Shown: positions 29,568 through 38,714, counted from the first letter of the stretch. The stretch is DNA of 64,000 nucleotides from Lysobacteraceae bacterium (GCA_003241895.1 QBLY01000014.1:1-64000); one strand, 5' to 3'. The notes: generated from the sequence alone by a model not told the origin. Numbers and translations: made by a program.

Positions 29568-29971
29568 GTACGAAGCGCAAGCCGGCGGACGCCCGCCGCA
29601 AAGACCTGGAACTGGCGATCTCACGTATCCAGCGTGGGCGAGCCCACACCAAGGCAACTGCGGTCAACATCAGTACGGTGGCGGCCGAGGCGGGCGTGAC
29701 GCCTGCGCTTATCCACAACCATTACCCGAGCATTGCCGAGAGAATCCGTGAGCTCCAAGCGCGCTCCAGTCGCGCTCAGCGCGATGCAAAGCATGACGAA
29801 CTAAAAGCGACGAAAGAGAGGAACCGTGCACTGCGGGAGGAACTTGACGCCCTGCGTGACCAGGTTGCCAAGCTTGCTTCAATCAACGAGGTTCTGGTGG
29901 TAGAGAATCGCATTCTCAAGGCCAAACGAGGCGATCCGAAGGTCACCGATATCGGCATCCAGCGGAGCTGA
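29564..29971 (+). CDS. TnpC-like accessory protein with HTH and coiled coil (DUF6262-like)
   Basis: The 135-residue protein starts at a TTG overlapping the previous TGA, with GAGGAG nine bases upstream. Residues about 28-60 (VNISTVAAEAGVTPALIHNHY) resemble the helix-turn-helix of TetR proteins; residues about 65-118 form a charged coiled coil. This architecture and its place as last gene after three recombinases match TnpC of Tn554 (125 aa), an accessory factor affecting orientation and efficiency of insertion. It ends convergent with the GIY-YIG gene. Confidence 0.8.
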   Translation: MSTKRKPADARRKDLELAISRIQRGRAHTKATAVNISTVAAEAGVTPALIHNHYPSIAERIRELQARSSRAQRDAKHDELKATKERNRALREELDALRDQVAKLASINEVLVVENRILKAKRGDPKVTDIGIQRS

Positions 29972-29987
29972 ATGCATCTTTGCAGCC

Positions 29988-31172
29988 CTATGCTTTGACT
30001 AGTTTCGCAGCGGTGGGATCGTAGATGTAGCCAGTGATGCTTCCATCCTTGATCCGAGCGACGGCCTCGTCTATGACAAACAGCGGGACCAGAAACCACT
30101 CCTCGGGCTGGACGGGGTGGCCGAAACGGTCGTTGATCGTAATGCTCAACCTTGCTGGCGCAAACAGCCTGTGGAACAGACTCTCCATCCGGGTGCGGTT
30201 GATGCCCGCGAGCTTGTAGGTCGCAACCACTTCGACCTTCGCCAAGAGATAGGTCGAGTCGTGTTCGGCGTTGGCAATGCGCGACTCCACCCTTCCTCCT
30301 GTCACGCCCATCTTGTGGACGATTTCGCGGTGCTGCGCGACATAGGGATGATCGGAGAGAGAGCGCAGTACGTAGATTGTTCCGCTTTCTACATCATCGG
30401 CCTCAAGTTCGCCGCCGAAGGAGAGTTGCCCGCTGTCTGGCGAAGCTAGTCGTCGCGCGGCGGGATCGTTGTAGAAGGCGCGTTGGAGTGAGCGCAGCAG
30501 CAGATTGCTCTCGGTGCCATTGGAGAAGATCAGGCGCAGGCGGCAATCAACCTCCCTGGCTGTCGTCTTAAGTGGCGCGCCAACCTCAGCAACGTAGAGT
30601 GTGATGCCGTCGAGAACGAAGACATCCCCGGCCTCGATCGCGCGGCTGCCCGCCTCTATAGGCTGGGACTGGCGCAATCCGGTCTTGACCTCTGTTGCCA
30701 CGCGCTCGAACACGGGCTTGAAGGTCTCGAAGTCTTCGCAGGACTTGCGATCCGCGATCTCCTCCGCGGCGCGCTTGTCGGCGCTGGTGCGAACATGGCG
30801 TAGGACCCTGATGTCGTCCGCGTCGGCTACGCCGGCCAGCTCGGCGGCCAAGTCGTCGATGTCGATGGCTTCATCTGCCGAAGCGGCAACGGCAGGCGCC
30901 CCTGCCAGCAAGCCCTGATGGTCCAGCGGCTCCAGTAGGGCGCGGCAGTCCGGGAGCGCGCGCAAACGGTCTAAGCGCACGGCGTAAAGGCGCTCGAATA
31001 CGTCGCGGTCTTCACCGTGCTGCGGCGCACGGCCGTGCTTATCGGTGAAGAGTTGGATATCCTCGAAGCCCGCGATGACGCGCTCCTCACTGGCCGGCCG
31101 GCCGCCCTTCTTCTCAAGCGGAGCGAACTCGGCAAGCTGCGCAGCGAGTTCGTCAAGATCGGAGTTATTCAT
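29988..31172 (-). CDS. GIY-YIG (T5orf172/MUG113-type) nuclease-like protein
   Basis: The 394-residue protein has a C-terminal GIY-YIG-type fold: IYVLRS at 266-271, HKMGVTG at 286-292, RVESRIANAE at 294-303 and a possible catalytic Glu330 in RMESLFHRLF. The N-terminal 260 residues are helical and acidic, with no family I recognise; they may bind partner proteins. The ATG at 31172 overlaps the helicase stop by eight bases, so the two are co-translated. In the operon HTH-methyltransferase-helicase-this gene, it is the candidate DNA-cutting effector. Confidence 0.8.
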   Translation of the reverse strand: MNNSDLDELAAQLAEFAPLEKKGGRPASEERVIAGFEDIQLFTDKHGRAPQHGEDRDVFERLYAVRLDRLRALPDCRALLEPLDHQGLLAGAPAVAASADEAIDIDDLAAELAGVADADDIRVLRHVRTSADKRAAEEIADRKSCEDFETFKPVFERVATEVKTGLRQSQPIEAGSRAIEAGDVFVLDGITLYVAEVGAPLKTTAREVDCRLRLIFSNGTESNLLLRSLQRAFYNDPAARRLASPDSGQLSFGGELEADDVESGTIYVLRSLSDHPYVAQHREIVHKMGVTGGRVESRIANAEHDSTYLLAKVEVVATYKLAGINRTRMESLFHRLFAPARLSITINDRFGHPVQPEEWFLVPLFVIDEAVARIKDGSITGYIYDPTAAKLVKA

Positions 31173-33219
31173 AGCGTCTCTCCGCCTTGAAGCGCATGAA
31201 GGCGGCCGCACCTTCGGCCATGCGTCGCTCCCATGCATCCTGGGAATCGAGCGCCGGAATCCGGCCGCGCTCCTTCTTGAACTGGACTGCGCGAACGGCC
31301 ATCTCCTTCGCCTCGTCCGGGGTCAGGCTGGTGCGCTTGGCCGAGATGGCCGCCGCGACCTGCTTTAGGCTGTCCTCGCTCATGGTCTTGGCAAGGATGG
31401 CGTAGGCTTCCCCGAAAGGATTGATGCGGTCGATCAGGTCGATGTCCAACTCGCGCACGTCCATCGCGAAGCGGCGCACGCCGTCGATCAGGGCGGTGTT
31501 GGGCGACCGATCGCTCTCGCCTTCGGTGATAAGCCGCTTGGCCTGCTGCGTGAGGTTGAGGGCGGCGATGGCGTGCTGGCGCACGGCCTCCTGATCTTCG
31601 GCGTCAAGCGCGGGATACTTGTCTTTGATGATCTTGCCCATGCGAACTTGCGTAAGCTCCTCGGGCACCAGCTCCTCATCGAAAAGGCCGCGCTCGATGG
31701 TGGGCTTGTGCTGCACGAACGCCGCGATGACTTCGTTCAGGTCTTCCTGACAGATTCGCGCCGCCTCCTTGCTCTTGGGCTCGGCGATACCCCTGATCTC
31801 GATTTGGTACGCCCCTGTCTGCTCATTGACACCGACATTGCAGCGGTCCGGGTCGTAGCCACCCTCGCCGTAGTCAAAACCCGGCGCCGGGCCACTGTCG
31901 AGGTTCTTGGGCTTGAACTCGAAGCGTGGAGCAAGAACCTGCTCCATCAGGAGGCTGGCCGCGATGGCCTTCAACGTATCGTTGACGGCCTCGGTGACAG
32001 CTTCCTCGGCCGCATCCGGCTCGGCGATCAGGTTGGTGAACCTTGCGCGGGTCTTGCCGGGCGCGTCGCGGGTAGCCCGGCCGATGATCTGCACGATCTC
32101 GGTCAGGCTGGCGCGGTAGCCCACCGTCAACGCATGTTCGCACCAAATCCAATCGAAGCCTTCCTTCGCCATGCCCAGCGCAATGATGATGTCCACATGG
32201 TCCCGGTTGTTCTTCTGTGCCGGGTCTTTGAGCGCGGCGGACACGCGGTCGCGCTTGGCGGCCCCGTCATCTACGAGATCAGCGATCCGCAGAACCCGGC
32301 CATCGGGACGCTTGACACGCTGGAAGCCGGTCGCAGGGTCGATGCCTTGCCATTCACCCAGGGCCTCGATGATGTGCTCCACTTCCCGCATCTTGTCCTT
32401 CGTGCTCTCGCGCGAATTGACATTCGGAATGTGAATGATGGTCTTCTCGGCGGGATCGAGGACATTGAGGATGTCATCGACGTAAGGCCCGCTGTAAAAG
32501 AAATAGCCGATGTCGAGCTGCTTGAGGTACTCGTAGCCGTTGAGCTGCTCGTAGTAGGTGTAGCTGACGGTATCGAACTTCGACTCGTCCTGCGGGGCCA
32601 GAACGGCCTCGGCGTCGCCCCGGAAATAGGAGCCGGTCATGGCGACGATGTGCGTCTTGCCACGCGCGAAGAACTGCCCGAGGTGCAAGCCAAGCTTGTT
32701 GTCCGGGTTTGCTGAAACGTGGTGGAACTCATCGACCGCGATGAGGCGGTCGTCGAACGCCTCTACGCCGTAGGCATCGACCGCGAAACGGAAGGTCGCG
32801 TGAGTGCAGACCAGCACCTTGTCGTCGCCTTCGAGGAACGCGCCCAGCGACTTGACCTTGCCACCGTTGTCGTTTCCCGGCGCGTCGCACAGGTTCCACT
32901 TGGGTTCGACCTGCCAGTCCGCCCAGAAGCCGTACTTCGACAGCGGTTCGTCGTTGAAGCTGGCCCCGATGGACTTCTCCGGCACAACGATGATGGCCTG
33001 CTTGACGCCCTGGTTCTTGAGCTTGTCGAGTGCAACGAACATCAGCGCACGGCTCTTGCCCGATGCGGGCGGTGATTTTATGAGCAGGTACTGCTCGCCC
33101 CGTTTCTCATAGACCCGCTCCTGCATGGGTCGCATCCCAAGAGCATTGGCTTTGGTCGATGCGCCGTTTTGGGCGTAGGTGACGGAAACGGACGGTACGG
33201 TCTTTATCTTGTCGCTCAT
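31165..33219 (-). CDS. SF2 DEAD/DEAH-type helicase (ResIII-like)
   Basis: Predicted ATP-driven DNA translocase or helicase of 684 residues. Motif I PPASGKS at 50-56, motif II DEFHH at 163-167, motif III AMTGSYF near 193-199 and motif VI QIIGRATRDAPGK at 377-389 are all intact. The C-terminal 250 residues are helical and specific to this group. It overlaps the methyltransferase frame by four bases and the GIY-YIG gene by eight, which is the packing of a multi-subunit restriction system. I see no nuclease motif in it. Confidence 0.88.
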   Translation of the reverse strand: MSDKIKTVPSVSVTYAQNGASTKANALGMRPMQERVYEKRGEQYLLIKSPPASGKSRALMFVALDKLKNQGVKQAIIVVPEKSIGASFNDEPLSKYGFWADWQVEPKWNLCDAPGNDNGGKVKSLGAFLEGDDKVLVCTHATFRFAVDAYGVEAFDDRLIAVDEFHHVSANPDNKLGLHLGQFFARGKTHIVAMTGSYFRGDAEAVLAPQDESKFDTVSYTYYEQLNGYEYLKQLDIGYFFYSGPYVDDILNVLDPAEKTIIHIPNVNSRESTKDKMREVEHIIEALGEWQGIDPATGFQRVKRPDGRVLRIADLVDDGAAKRDRVSAALKDPAQKNNRDHVDIIIALGMAKEGFDWIWCEHALTVGYRASLTEIVQIIGRATRDAPGKTRARFTNLIAEPDAAEEAVTEAVNDTLKAIAASLLMEQVLAPRFEFKPKNLDSGPAPGFDYGEGGYDPDRCNVGVNEQTGAYQIEIRGIAEPKSKEAARICQEDLNEVIAAFVQHKPTIERGLFDEELVPEELTQVRMGKIIKDKYPALDAEDQEAVRQHAIAALNLTQQAKRLITEGESDRSPNTALIDGVRRFAMDVRELDIDLIDRINPFGEAYAILAKTMSEDSLKQVAAAISAKRTSLTPDEAKEMAVRAVQFKKERGRIPALDSQDAWERRMAEGAAAFMRFKAERRYE

Positions 33220-35984
33220 GCGTTGGCTCCCGCCTTGCGCTTCTTGCCTTTGGCTGGCGCAGCCGAAGCGGTCATCTTGGTATAGAGATCAAAAAGCTTT
33301 TCCAGCCGCTCGGTATCGTTCTTGAAGCGCCGACCGATGTAGATGCGCTCCAACACCTCGTCATTTCGATCGTGCGCGGCACGTAGGTCGGCGGGCATAT
33401 GCTCGGGGTGATAGAGGTCCGCTATAGTTGCGGGGAAGTGATGTTCGCGCGCAAGCAGGATGTCCTCTGCGCATCTAGTGAGATCGGCCTTGTTCTTCTC
33501 GGTCAATGGCGGTACCGCGAACGTGTTCCAGCCGAGCTTGTTCCCGTATGAGAAGTCGGTTCTTAGTCGAGAGCAGACCGTCCCAATCCAGACGATGTGC
33601 ATTCTTGAGGCAATTAATGCAAGGTGCCACAGCGGCTCGTCATACAGCGCGTAGCATTTGTCGCCAATGATCGGACCCGACTGCAAGTAGTCAACGGGAA
33701 GATACGGACGATTCTCGGATGAGACGCGGGGAACGATGATGGCGCGCTCACCATTCTTCGCAGATAGCTGAACAAAACGATGAGGCGTGGCTGCATGTGC
33801 CTGCGTGGATGGCGCGGCATCCTTTGATGAGCGAAACTTGCGCACCTTATCCAAGATTGCGGCAACTGCGCCATTGCGTTTGGCTTATTCCAGCTTGTCG
33901 TCCGTTATCCACAGGCAAGAACGGGGCTTTGAGTGAATTAACTCCTCGGAGCCGTAGAACCCTCTAATCAGCGATGGACAGACACCCTCGTCCTCTATTA
34001 GGTGTCTGGCGTGATCTTTCGTGAAAAGCAAATTGCCCCCGTCCTTCGCCATGTTGCCCAGGTACATCTTCCCGAAACTGGAAAGCGGTTCAGTTCTGGC
34101 AGCGACGTATACCAGTGAGTTCGGCACTAGATACGGCCCTATGCAAGCCACCTTGCGTGCCTCGTTGTCGGTGTGGAGAGTGCATGGCTCTCCCTTCTTC
34201 GAAGTCAAGGCGACAACAACAACCGTTACGCCGGCATTCTTTGTGGCCAAGTTGGCCCACTTGAATGATGAATGGGCGAAGTGGATGCGGAGTCCAGCAT
34301 CGAAGACAAGCGGCCAGAGCAGCGCAACTTGCTCGCCTTGGCACACGGAGTTCGTAGCCACGAGCGCGACCGCACCGCTTGTATCCTTCAAGTAGTGAGC
34401 CGCTTTGATGAACCAGTTCGCAACGTAGTCAAGTGACGCAAACGACCCCTTGTAGTTGGAGAAGACAAACGCAGTGTCGGCCTTCTCCAAGTCACTCTGC
34501 TTGTTTCGACCCTTGTAAGGTGGATTTCCGCAGATGTAGGTCTCACCTCCTTCGTTCTCGAAGTCGATCTCGGCCTGGTCTAGCGGCGCCTCGAACAAGT
34601 CATCAGCATGAATCTTCACTCCGGTGCCGGTTGGCGAGCAAATACTCAGCCAGTCGAGCCGCAGCGCGTTGCCACACGTGATCCAGTTCTCATTGCGCAA
34701 AGGCAGAAAGTCGGCAAGGGCCAGCTTCTGCCCCCGGTACAACACATCGCACTGATACTCGGCGATGACCAGAGCAAGACGAGCAATTTCTGCCGGGAAG
34801 TCGCGTAGCTCGATTCCGCGAAAATTGGTTACAGGTATTTCTGATGCGCGATTAAGCTCGCCGCGCCGTCGGTTTATTTCCGCTTCGATTGCCCGCATTT
34901 CCTTATAGGCAATGACCAGGAAGTTGCCCGAACCGCAGGCCGGGTCGAAGACCCTGATCTTAGCGATGCGCTTGCGCAGGTTGAGCAACATGCGGGCGTT
35001 ATCGCCCGCTTCGTCCAGCTTCTCCCGCAGGTCGTCGAGTAATAGCGGATTCAGCACTTTCAAGATGTTGGGGACACTGGTGTAGTGCATCCCCAGCTCG
35101 CCGCGCTCCTCGTCTTCGGCAACGGCCTGGATCATCGAGCCGAAGATGTCAGGGTTGATCTTGGTCCAGTCCAACCCGCCGACGTGCAGAAGGTAGGAAC
35201 GGGCGATCTTGCTGAATCGCGGCACTTCGTCGCCGCCAGAGAACAACTGCCCGTTGACGTAGGGGAAGTCTTCGGCCCATCGGGGAATCTTGGCGGCGGC
35301 TCGGTCCTCGCGCTTGGTATTCATGGCGCGGAACAGCGTGGCGATGACCTCGTGCGTGTTGGACGAGTCCTTGGCGCTCATCTGCGCGACGGTATCGGTG
35401 AAGGGGCCGACGAAGATGTCCGTGTCCTCGGCGAAGAAGCAGAAGATCAACCGCGCCATGAACTTGTTCATGTCATGGCGACGCTCCGCCGTGCCCCATT
35501 CAGGGTTGTCTTTCAGCAGTTCGACGTACAGGCGGTTCAGGCGGCTGGTGGCCCGGATGTCGAAGGCGTTTTCGCTGATCTGACGGACGGTGCTGATGCC
35601 TGCCAGCGGCAGGAAGAAGCCGAAGTGGTCCGGGAAGTCCTTGAAGGCACAGGCGACGGTCTCGCCGCTGGTCAGGTCTTCGGCCTCGAAGTCCGTCCCG
35701 TCCGTGGCGAGGATGAACTTCGCCTTGGCCTTGGCCGTCGCCGGGCTGGCTTTGAGCGCGGCCAATGCCTGCGTCACCCGCCCAGCGTCGCAGGTCAGGA
35801 TGTGGATGTTGCTGGTCTGGAGAACGCCGCCGCGGTCAGACTTATTCGATGCTCCCGCGCGTAGGCGCTTGATGGTCGTCGCCTTGTTCCCGAACGCTTC
35901 AAGGAAAGCGTACGGAAACTCCGCGGATTCAAATGTCCGCTCCGCAAGGTCGGTGATGGCCTGTTCGATTTCGACGGCATTCAT
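33216..35984 (-). pseudogene. N6-adenine DNA methyltransferase (MmeI/class I SAM type) with one in-frame stop
   Basis: The frame codes for about 920 residues. Residues 1-340 form a helical region. The SAM motif FDPACGSGN lies at 346-354 and the catalytic NPPY at 487-490, so the catalytic core is whole. At 33885-33887 a TAA replaces codon 700; the same frame then continues for another 222 codons (AKRNGAVAAILDKV onward) to the overlap with the helicase gene, encoding what should be the target-recognition C terminus. One base change would restore it. The frame is otherwise clean, so the lesion is recent, a sequencing error, or bypassed. Confidence 0.85.
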
Positions 35985-36042
35985 GCGCGCTCGATCCCCC
36001 ATTGTGGCTTAGCGACCATCTTTCTGACGTTCTGTGGGGAGG

Positions 36043-36243
36043 TCATGACTTGTCCTGAGCGTTCTCGGCAATCTGCGCGGCAATCCAGCGATCTAAGTCG
36101 CGACGAGGAAACCGCCAGGTGCCTCCCAGCTTGAAGCCCGGGATCTCCCCCTTTTGGGCGAGCCGATAGACGGTCTTCTTTCCAGCCTTTAGGAAGGCTG
36201 CCACCTCGTCCATCGTGAGAATTTCGCTATCGGGCTGGCTCAT
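36043..36243 (-). CDS. small excisionase/MerR-type helix-turn-helix protein
   Basis: The 66-residue protein is a single HTH_17-type winged helix: ILTMDEVAAFLKAGKKTVYRLAQKGEIPGFKLGGTWRF follows the excisionase-family pattern closely. It is the first gene of the methyltransferase-helicase-GIY-YIG operon, about 58 bases upstream of the methyltransferase start, so it most likely regulates the system. A recombination-directionality role is possible but less likely, because it is far from the recombinase operon and reads the other way. Two direct repeats lie just upstream. Confidence 0.85.
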   Translation of the reverse strand: MSQPDSEILTMDEVAAFLKAGKKTVYRLAQKGEIPGFKLGGTWRFPRRDLDRWIAAQIAENAQDKS

Positions 36244-36609
36244 CTCGGGCGTCTCGCTTGGTTGGGTACGGCCAAGTCTTCCTAGGATTGGCCAAGTTTA
36301 GCCTCACACAGGCCCGGGTTCGCACTTCTGCTCGCCAGCTCAACTCAAACTGTAAGCAGTCTTGTCGGTTGATGACGGCCCGGATCGCATAGGGTCGGGT
36401 GAGCGTCCGGACCGCGGCGCGAGATGGAGCGGTCAAGAGGGCCCGAAGCAGCGGGCTCGGGGGATGACCGGGGAACTGGTCGCTATGAGGGCAGGGCCAG
36501 CCCGCGCAGGCATCGGCCGTTCGTCCGGGACTGTCGGCTGAGAGGTAATTGGGATCCTCACGCCGGGTGACGCTACGACACCCGGTGCGACTCGGAGTCT
36601 CTGGACCTA
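36244..36609. other. intergenic region upstream of the defence operon, no gene seen
   Basis: 366 bases without a convincing gene. The part near 36244-36300 holds two direct repeats and should contain the promoter of the HTH-methyltransferase operon. The remainder is GC-rich with a short inverted repeat (CACCCGGTG near 36578) that may act as the 3' end of the XRE gene transcript. A 69-codon frame at 36227-36436 looks accidental. Confidence 0.5.
36270..36297. repeat. direct repeats, candidate operator of the HTH regulator
   Basis: GGCCAAGT occurs at 36270-36277 and 36290-36297, start to start exactly 20 bases, or about two turns of DNA. The pair lies 27-54 bases upstream of the HTH start codon, where a promoter should be. 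Same-face direct repeats fit a small winged-helix regulator binding next to its own gene. The operator role is inferred. Confidence 0.45.
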
Positions 36610-36870
36610 CTACTGATCGCGACGCCTCGGCAGCAGTGCCAAGATCAGTGCCAGCGCCCTTTCCGGTGGCAGCCCGAGCTTGTCTGCAAGCACGAAGTAC
36701 TCCATGACGTCGAGGCGCCTGGAGCCGCTCTCAACCGCTGATAGGCGCTGCTGCGGCCATCCGAGGGCTTCTGCGAGAGCTACCTGGGTTAGGCCCAGGT
36801 CCTTCCGGATGCGCCGCAAACCGTCGACCAGCTCGCGGTACTCCTTGGCGTAGATGGTCTTCTTGGGCAT
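36610..36870 (-). CDS. XRE-family transcriptional regulator
   Basis: The 86-residue protein is a single Cro/C1-type helix-turn-helix: LRRIRKDLGLTQVALAEALGWPQQRLSAVESGSRRLDVMEYFVLADKLG. It has no obvious effector domain. It is divergent from a 147-residue hypothetical gene, and the shared 116-base region contains a palindrome that may be its operator. The ATG at 36870 follows directly from the HTH spacing. Confidence 0.87.
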   Translation of the reverse strand: MPKKTIYAKEYRELVDGLRRIRKDLGLTQVALAEALGWPQQRLSAVESGSRRLDVMEYFVLADKLGLPPERALALILALLPRRRDQ

Positions 36871-36915
36871 TGCGGTCCGACCCCTGTCTGGGTGGACACG
36901 CTAGGTGATGGCACC

Positions 36916-36938
36916 AAATACATGAAAAACGTGTATTT
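36916..36938. promoter_or_regulatory. palindrome between the XRE gene and its divergent neighbour
   Basis: AAATACA (36916-36922), nine bases, TGTATTT (36932-36938) form a perfect 7-bp inverted repeat in the divergent promoter region. Spacing and position fit a Cro/C1-type dimer site, so autoregulation by the XRE protein is a fair guess. Confidence 0.45.
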
Positions 36939-36986
36939 TCGGTTTACCATCGGGCATCGAAACGAGCCAAACCAGGTCCTTGGCCT

Positions 36987-37430
36987 ATGCCCCTCCTATT
37001 GGTCCATCCAGGCGTGGACCTGACTCTCGAGCTCTATGTGTCTCCGGCGCTGGAGGAGGCTTTGGCCCTCCAATGGGAGCGAGTCCGCAAGCGGACAGTG
37101 CGGGATACGTATGTCAAGGCACTCGAGTATCGACTGCAGAACCTACTCAGCGATTGCCTGGACTGGGACCTCAAGCCGCCCACTGAGGCGCAGATCTCAT
37201 ATGCAACGCTCCTCGGAGCTCGACACGGCGTTTCGGTCCCCTCCGAAGCCCTGAGCTACCGATTCCACATGGCGATGTTCCTGGAGGCGTGGGCGCGGAA
37301 ACCCGCCCCTTCCCCCCAGGTAGGCGGGACGCCGGAAGCCAGCGTCCAAACATCGGCCCCCATGGAGAATTCATTGTTGGACGACAGTGCCCCGCCTGAG
37401 CCCACCAACCCCCTGCGAAAAGGAGCGTAG
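36987..37430 (+). CDS. hypothetical protein, divergent from the XRE gene
   Basis: The 147-residue protein is helical in its first 105 residues (ALQWERVRKRTVRDTYVKALEYRLQNLL), while its tail from about 106 is Pro/Ser-rich and looks disordered. No signal peptide, membrane segment or known motif is visible. Codon use is mixed, with less GC bias than chromosomal neighbours. It may be controlled by the adjacent XRE repressor. I do not recognise it. Confidence 0.6.
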   Translation: MPLLLVHPGVDLTLELYVSPALEEALALQWERVRKRTVRDTYVKALEYRLQNLLSDCLDWDLKPPTEAQISYATLLGARHGVSVPSEALSYRFHMAMFLEAWARKPAPSPQVGGTPEASVQTSAPMENSLLDDSAPPEPTNPLRKGA

Positions 37431-37554
37431 CGAGGCCACGGGCAATTAATTTCCGCGCGACAGCCGCCTCTACCTGACCGAACTTGTGTCGCCGCTGCAT
37501 GCCTGCAGCACAAAATACTTTCCGTGCTAATGCGCTAATGAGGGAATACCCAGA

Positions 37555-38301
37555 ATGGAACTGGATCAACTCATAGAGGAAGCTGTAGCCGATGGCTCCA
37601 AAGAAGCGGCGCTCTTTCACCTGCTGCTTGATGCGACCCTGTACGTTCACGCCCCCAAGAAGCATACGGGGGCGAGACTCTCCTTAGTTCAGTTCAAAAC
37701 ACCTCAAGGCGTAATGGCCATTCCCGTTTTCACGGACCTAAAGAAAGCTGAATTCGCAGGAAGAGGAAACGTACGGATTGTTCCGCTTCACGCCCGGCAA
37801 CTATTCTCGGCGAGCCTAGGCGCAAACATCGTCATCAATCCAAATGACGCTTGGTGCATCCTGTACCCGGAAGAGATTCGAGCATTACTAGAAGGAAAGA
37901 CGCTAGGCAGAAAGCCGGAAGACATCGAAGCAAAGGAAGATCTGCAGCTCAGGCCTGCACAAACTCCGAGCGCGGAGCTCATTAAACTTATCGAGGAATC
38001 GCTAGCTCCCATCGAGACCGCACAGGACGCATGGCTGACAGAGGCAGACGACGACGAGCGACCCTCGAGCACAAGGTATGTGTTGGTGGTGGCCGCCGAA
38101 CGCCCCAGTTACGAACGAATTGCCAGGTCATTGACGCTTGCCATATCAAACTCTGGTAGATCTTTTGAGAAGACCGTGGACATTACCTTCATCGAGCCAG
38201 GCGAGCTCCAACAGGCCTGGCTTGAAGACAACTCCAGCTGTCTTATCTATCGCCGCCTGTGGCTAAAAGCATCCCGCACAGGAGTTTACGGAAATGCGTG
38301 A
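37555..38301 (+). CDS. SseB-family protein
   Basis: The 248-residue protein has an N-terminal SseB-like domain (about 1-115: LFHLLLDATLYVHAP, MAIPVFTDLKKAEFA, VINPNDAWCILYPEEIRALLEG). A linker and a C-terminal SseB_C-like domain (about 150-240: RYVLVVAAERPSYERIARSLTLAI) follow. SseB-type proteins are cytosolic, of unclear function, and often sit in accessory regions. Base composition is clearly more AT-rich than the chromosome, consistent with acquisition. No operon partner is evident. Confidence 0.82.
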   Translation: MELDQLIEEAVADGSKEAALFHLLLDATLYVHAPKKHTGARLSLVQFKTPQGVMAIPVFTDLKKAEFAGRGNVRIVPLHARQLFSASLGANIVINPNDAWCILYPEEIRALLEGKTLGRKPEDIEAKEDLQLRPAQTPSAELIKLIEESLAPIETAQDAWLTEADDDERPSSTRYVLVVAAERPSYERIARSLTLAISNSGRSFEKTVDITFIEPGELQQAWLEDNSSCLIYRRLWLKASRTGVYGNA

Positions 38302-38714
38302 CCAGCGATGCTGGCGCCAACTGAGGCCGCTCATTGTCACTAGTGCCGGCGCCCCCTTGGCTGCGTGTTCCGGCTCACTTGAGCGTCGGTTCCGGTCAAG
38401 GCTGACCCCGCCGCTGGTGTTGACCGCGGCCAAGCCCTGAGAGCCGGCTACTTCCGCTTCCGACCCGAAGCGGACGGTCGAGGTTCGTGTTCGACGGCTA
38501 ATGCGCGGCCTGATCAACCGCCGGTCGAAAGGTAGGCTGGACAGCCCAGACCAGAAGTTCATAGCCTTAGCTCAAGTTCCCTCCGAAACCGGGTAGAACG
38601 CCGGTGGGTGGTGGCTGCTTGCCCAGCCTTCGGAACCCAGTGCGAGTGGCCATGACTTAGACTTAGACTTAGCGTGGGTTCTCCCCGCAGCCCGCCAAGC
38701 ATAGAGAGAGAAGC
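38302..38714. other. intergenic region before the SIR2 gene
   Basis: 413 bases without a convincing gene. It contains the first copy of a hairpin repeat (38453-38474) and three tandem copies of the hexamer GACTTA at 38654-38671, 44 bases upstream of the SIR2 start. The SIR2 promoter must lie here, but I cannot fix its boxes. Confidence 0.45.
38453..38474. repeat. interspersed hairpin repeat, copy A
   Basis: Inverted repeat TCCGCTTC / GAAGCGGA around the loop CGACCC. Its right part, CGACCCGAAGCGG (38461-38473), recurs exactly at 42368-42380 and 43753-43765, each time between gene units of the island. It may be a transcription end signal or the trace of a small repeat element. Confidence 0.6.

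Noticed and set aside
36227-36436. A 69-codon minus-strand frame overlapping the HTH gene start
   Set aside because: No ribosome site, Arg/Thr-rich composition, overlaps the probable operator region.
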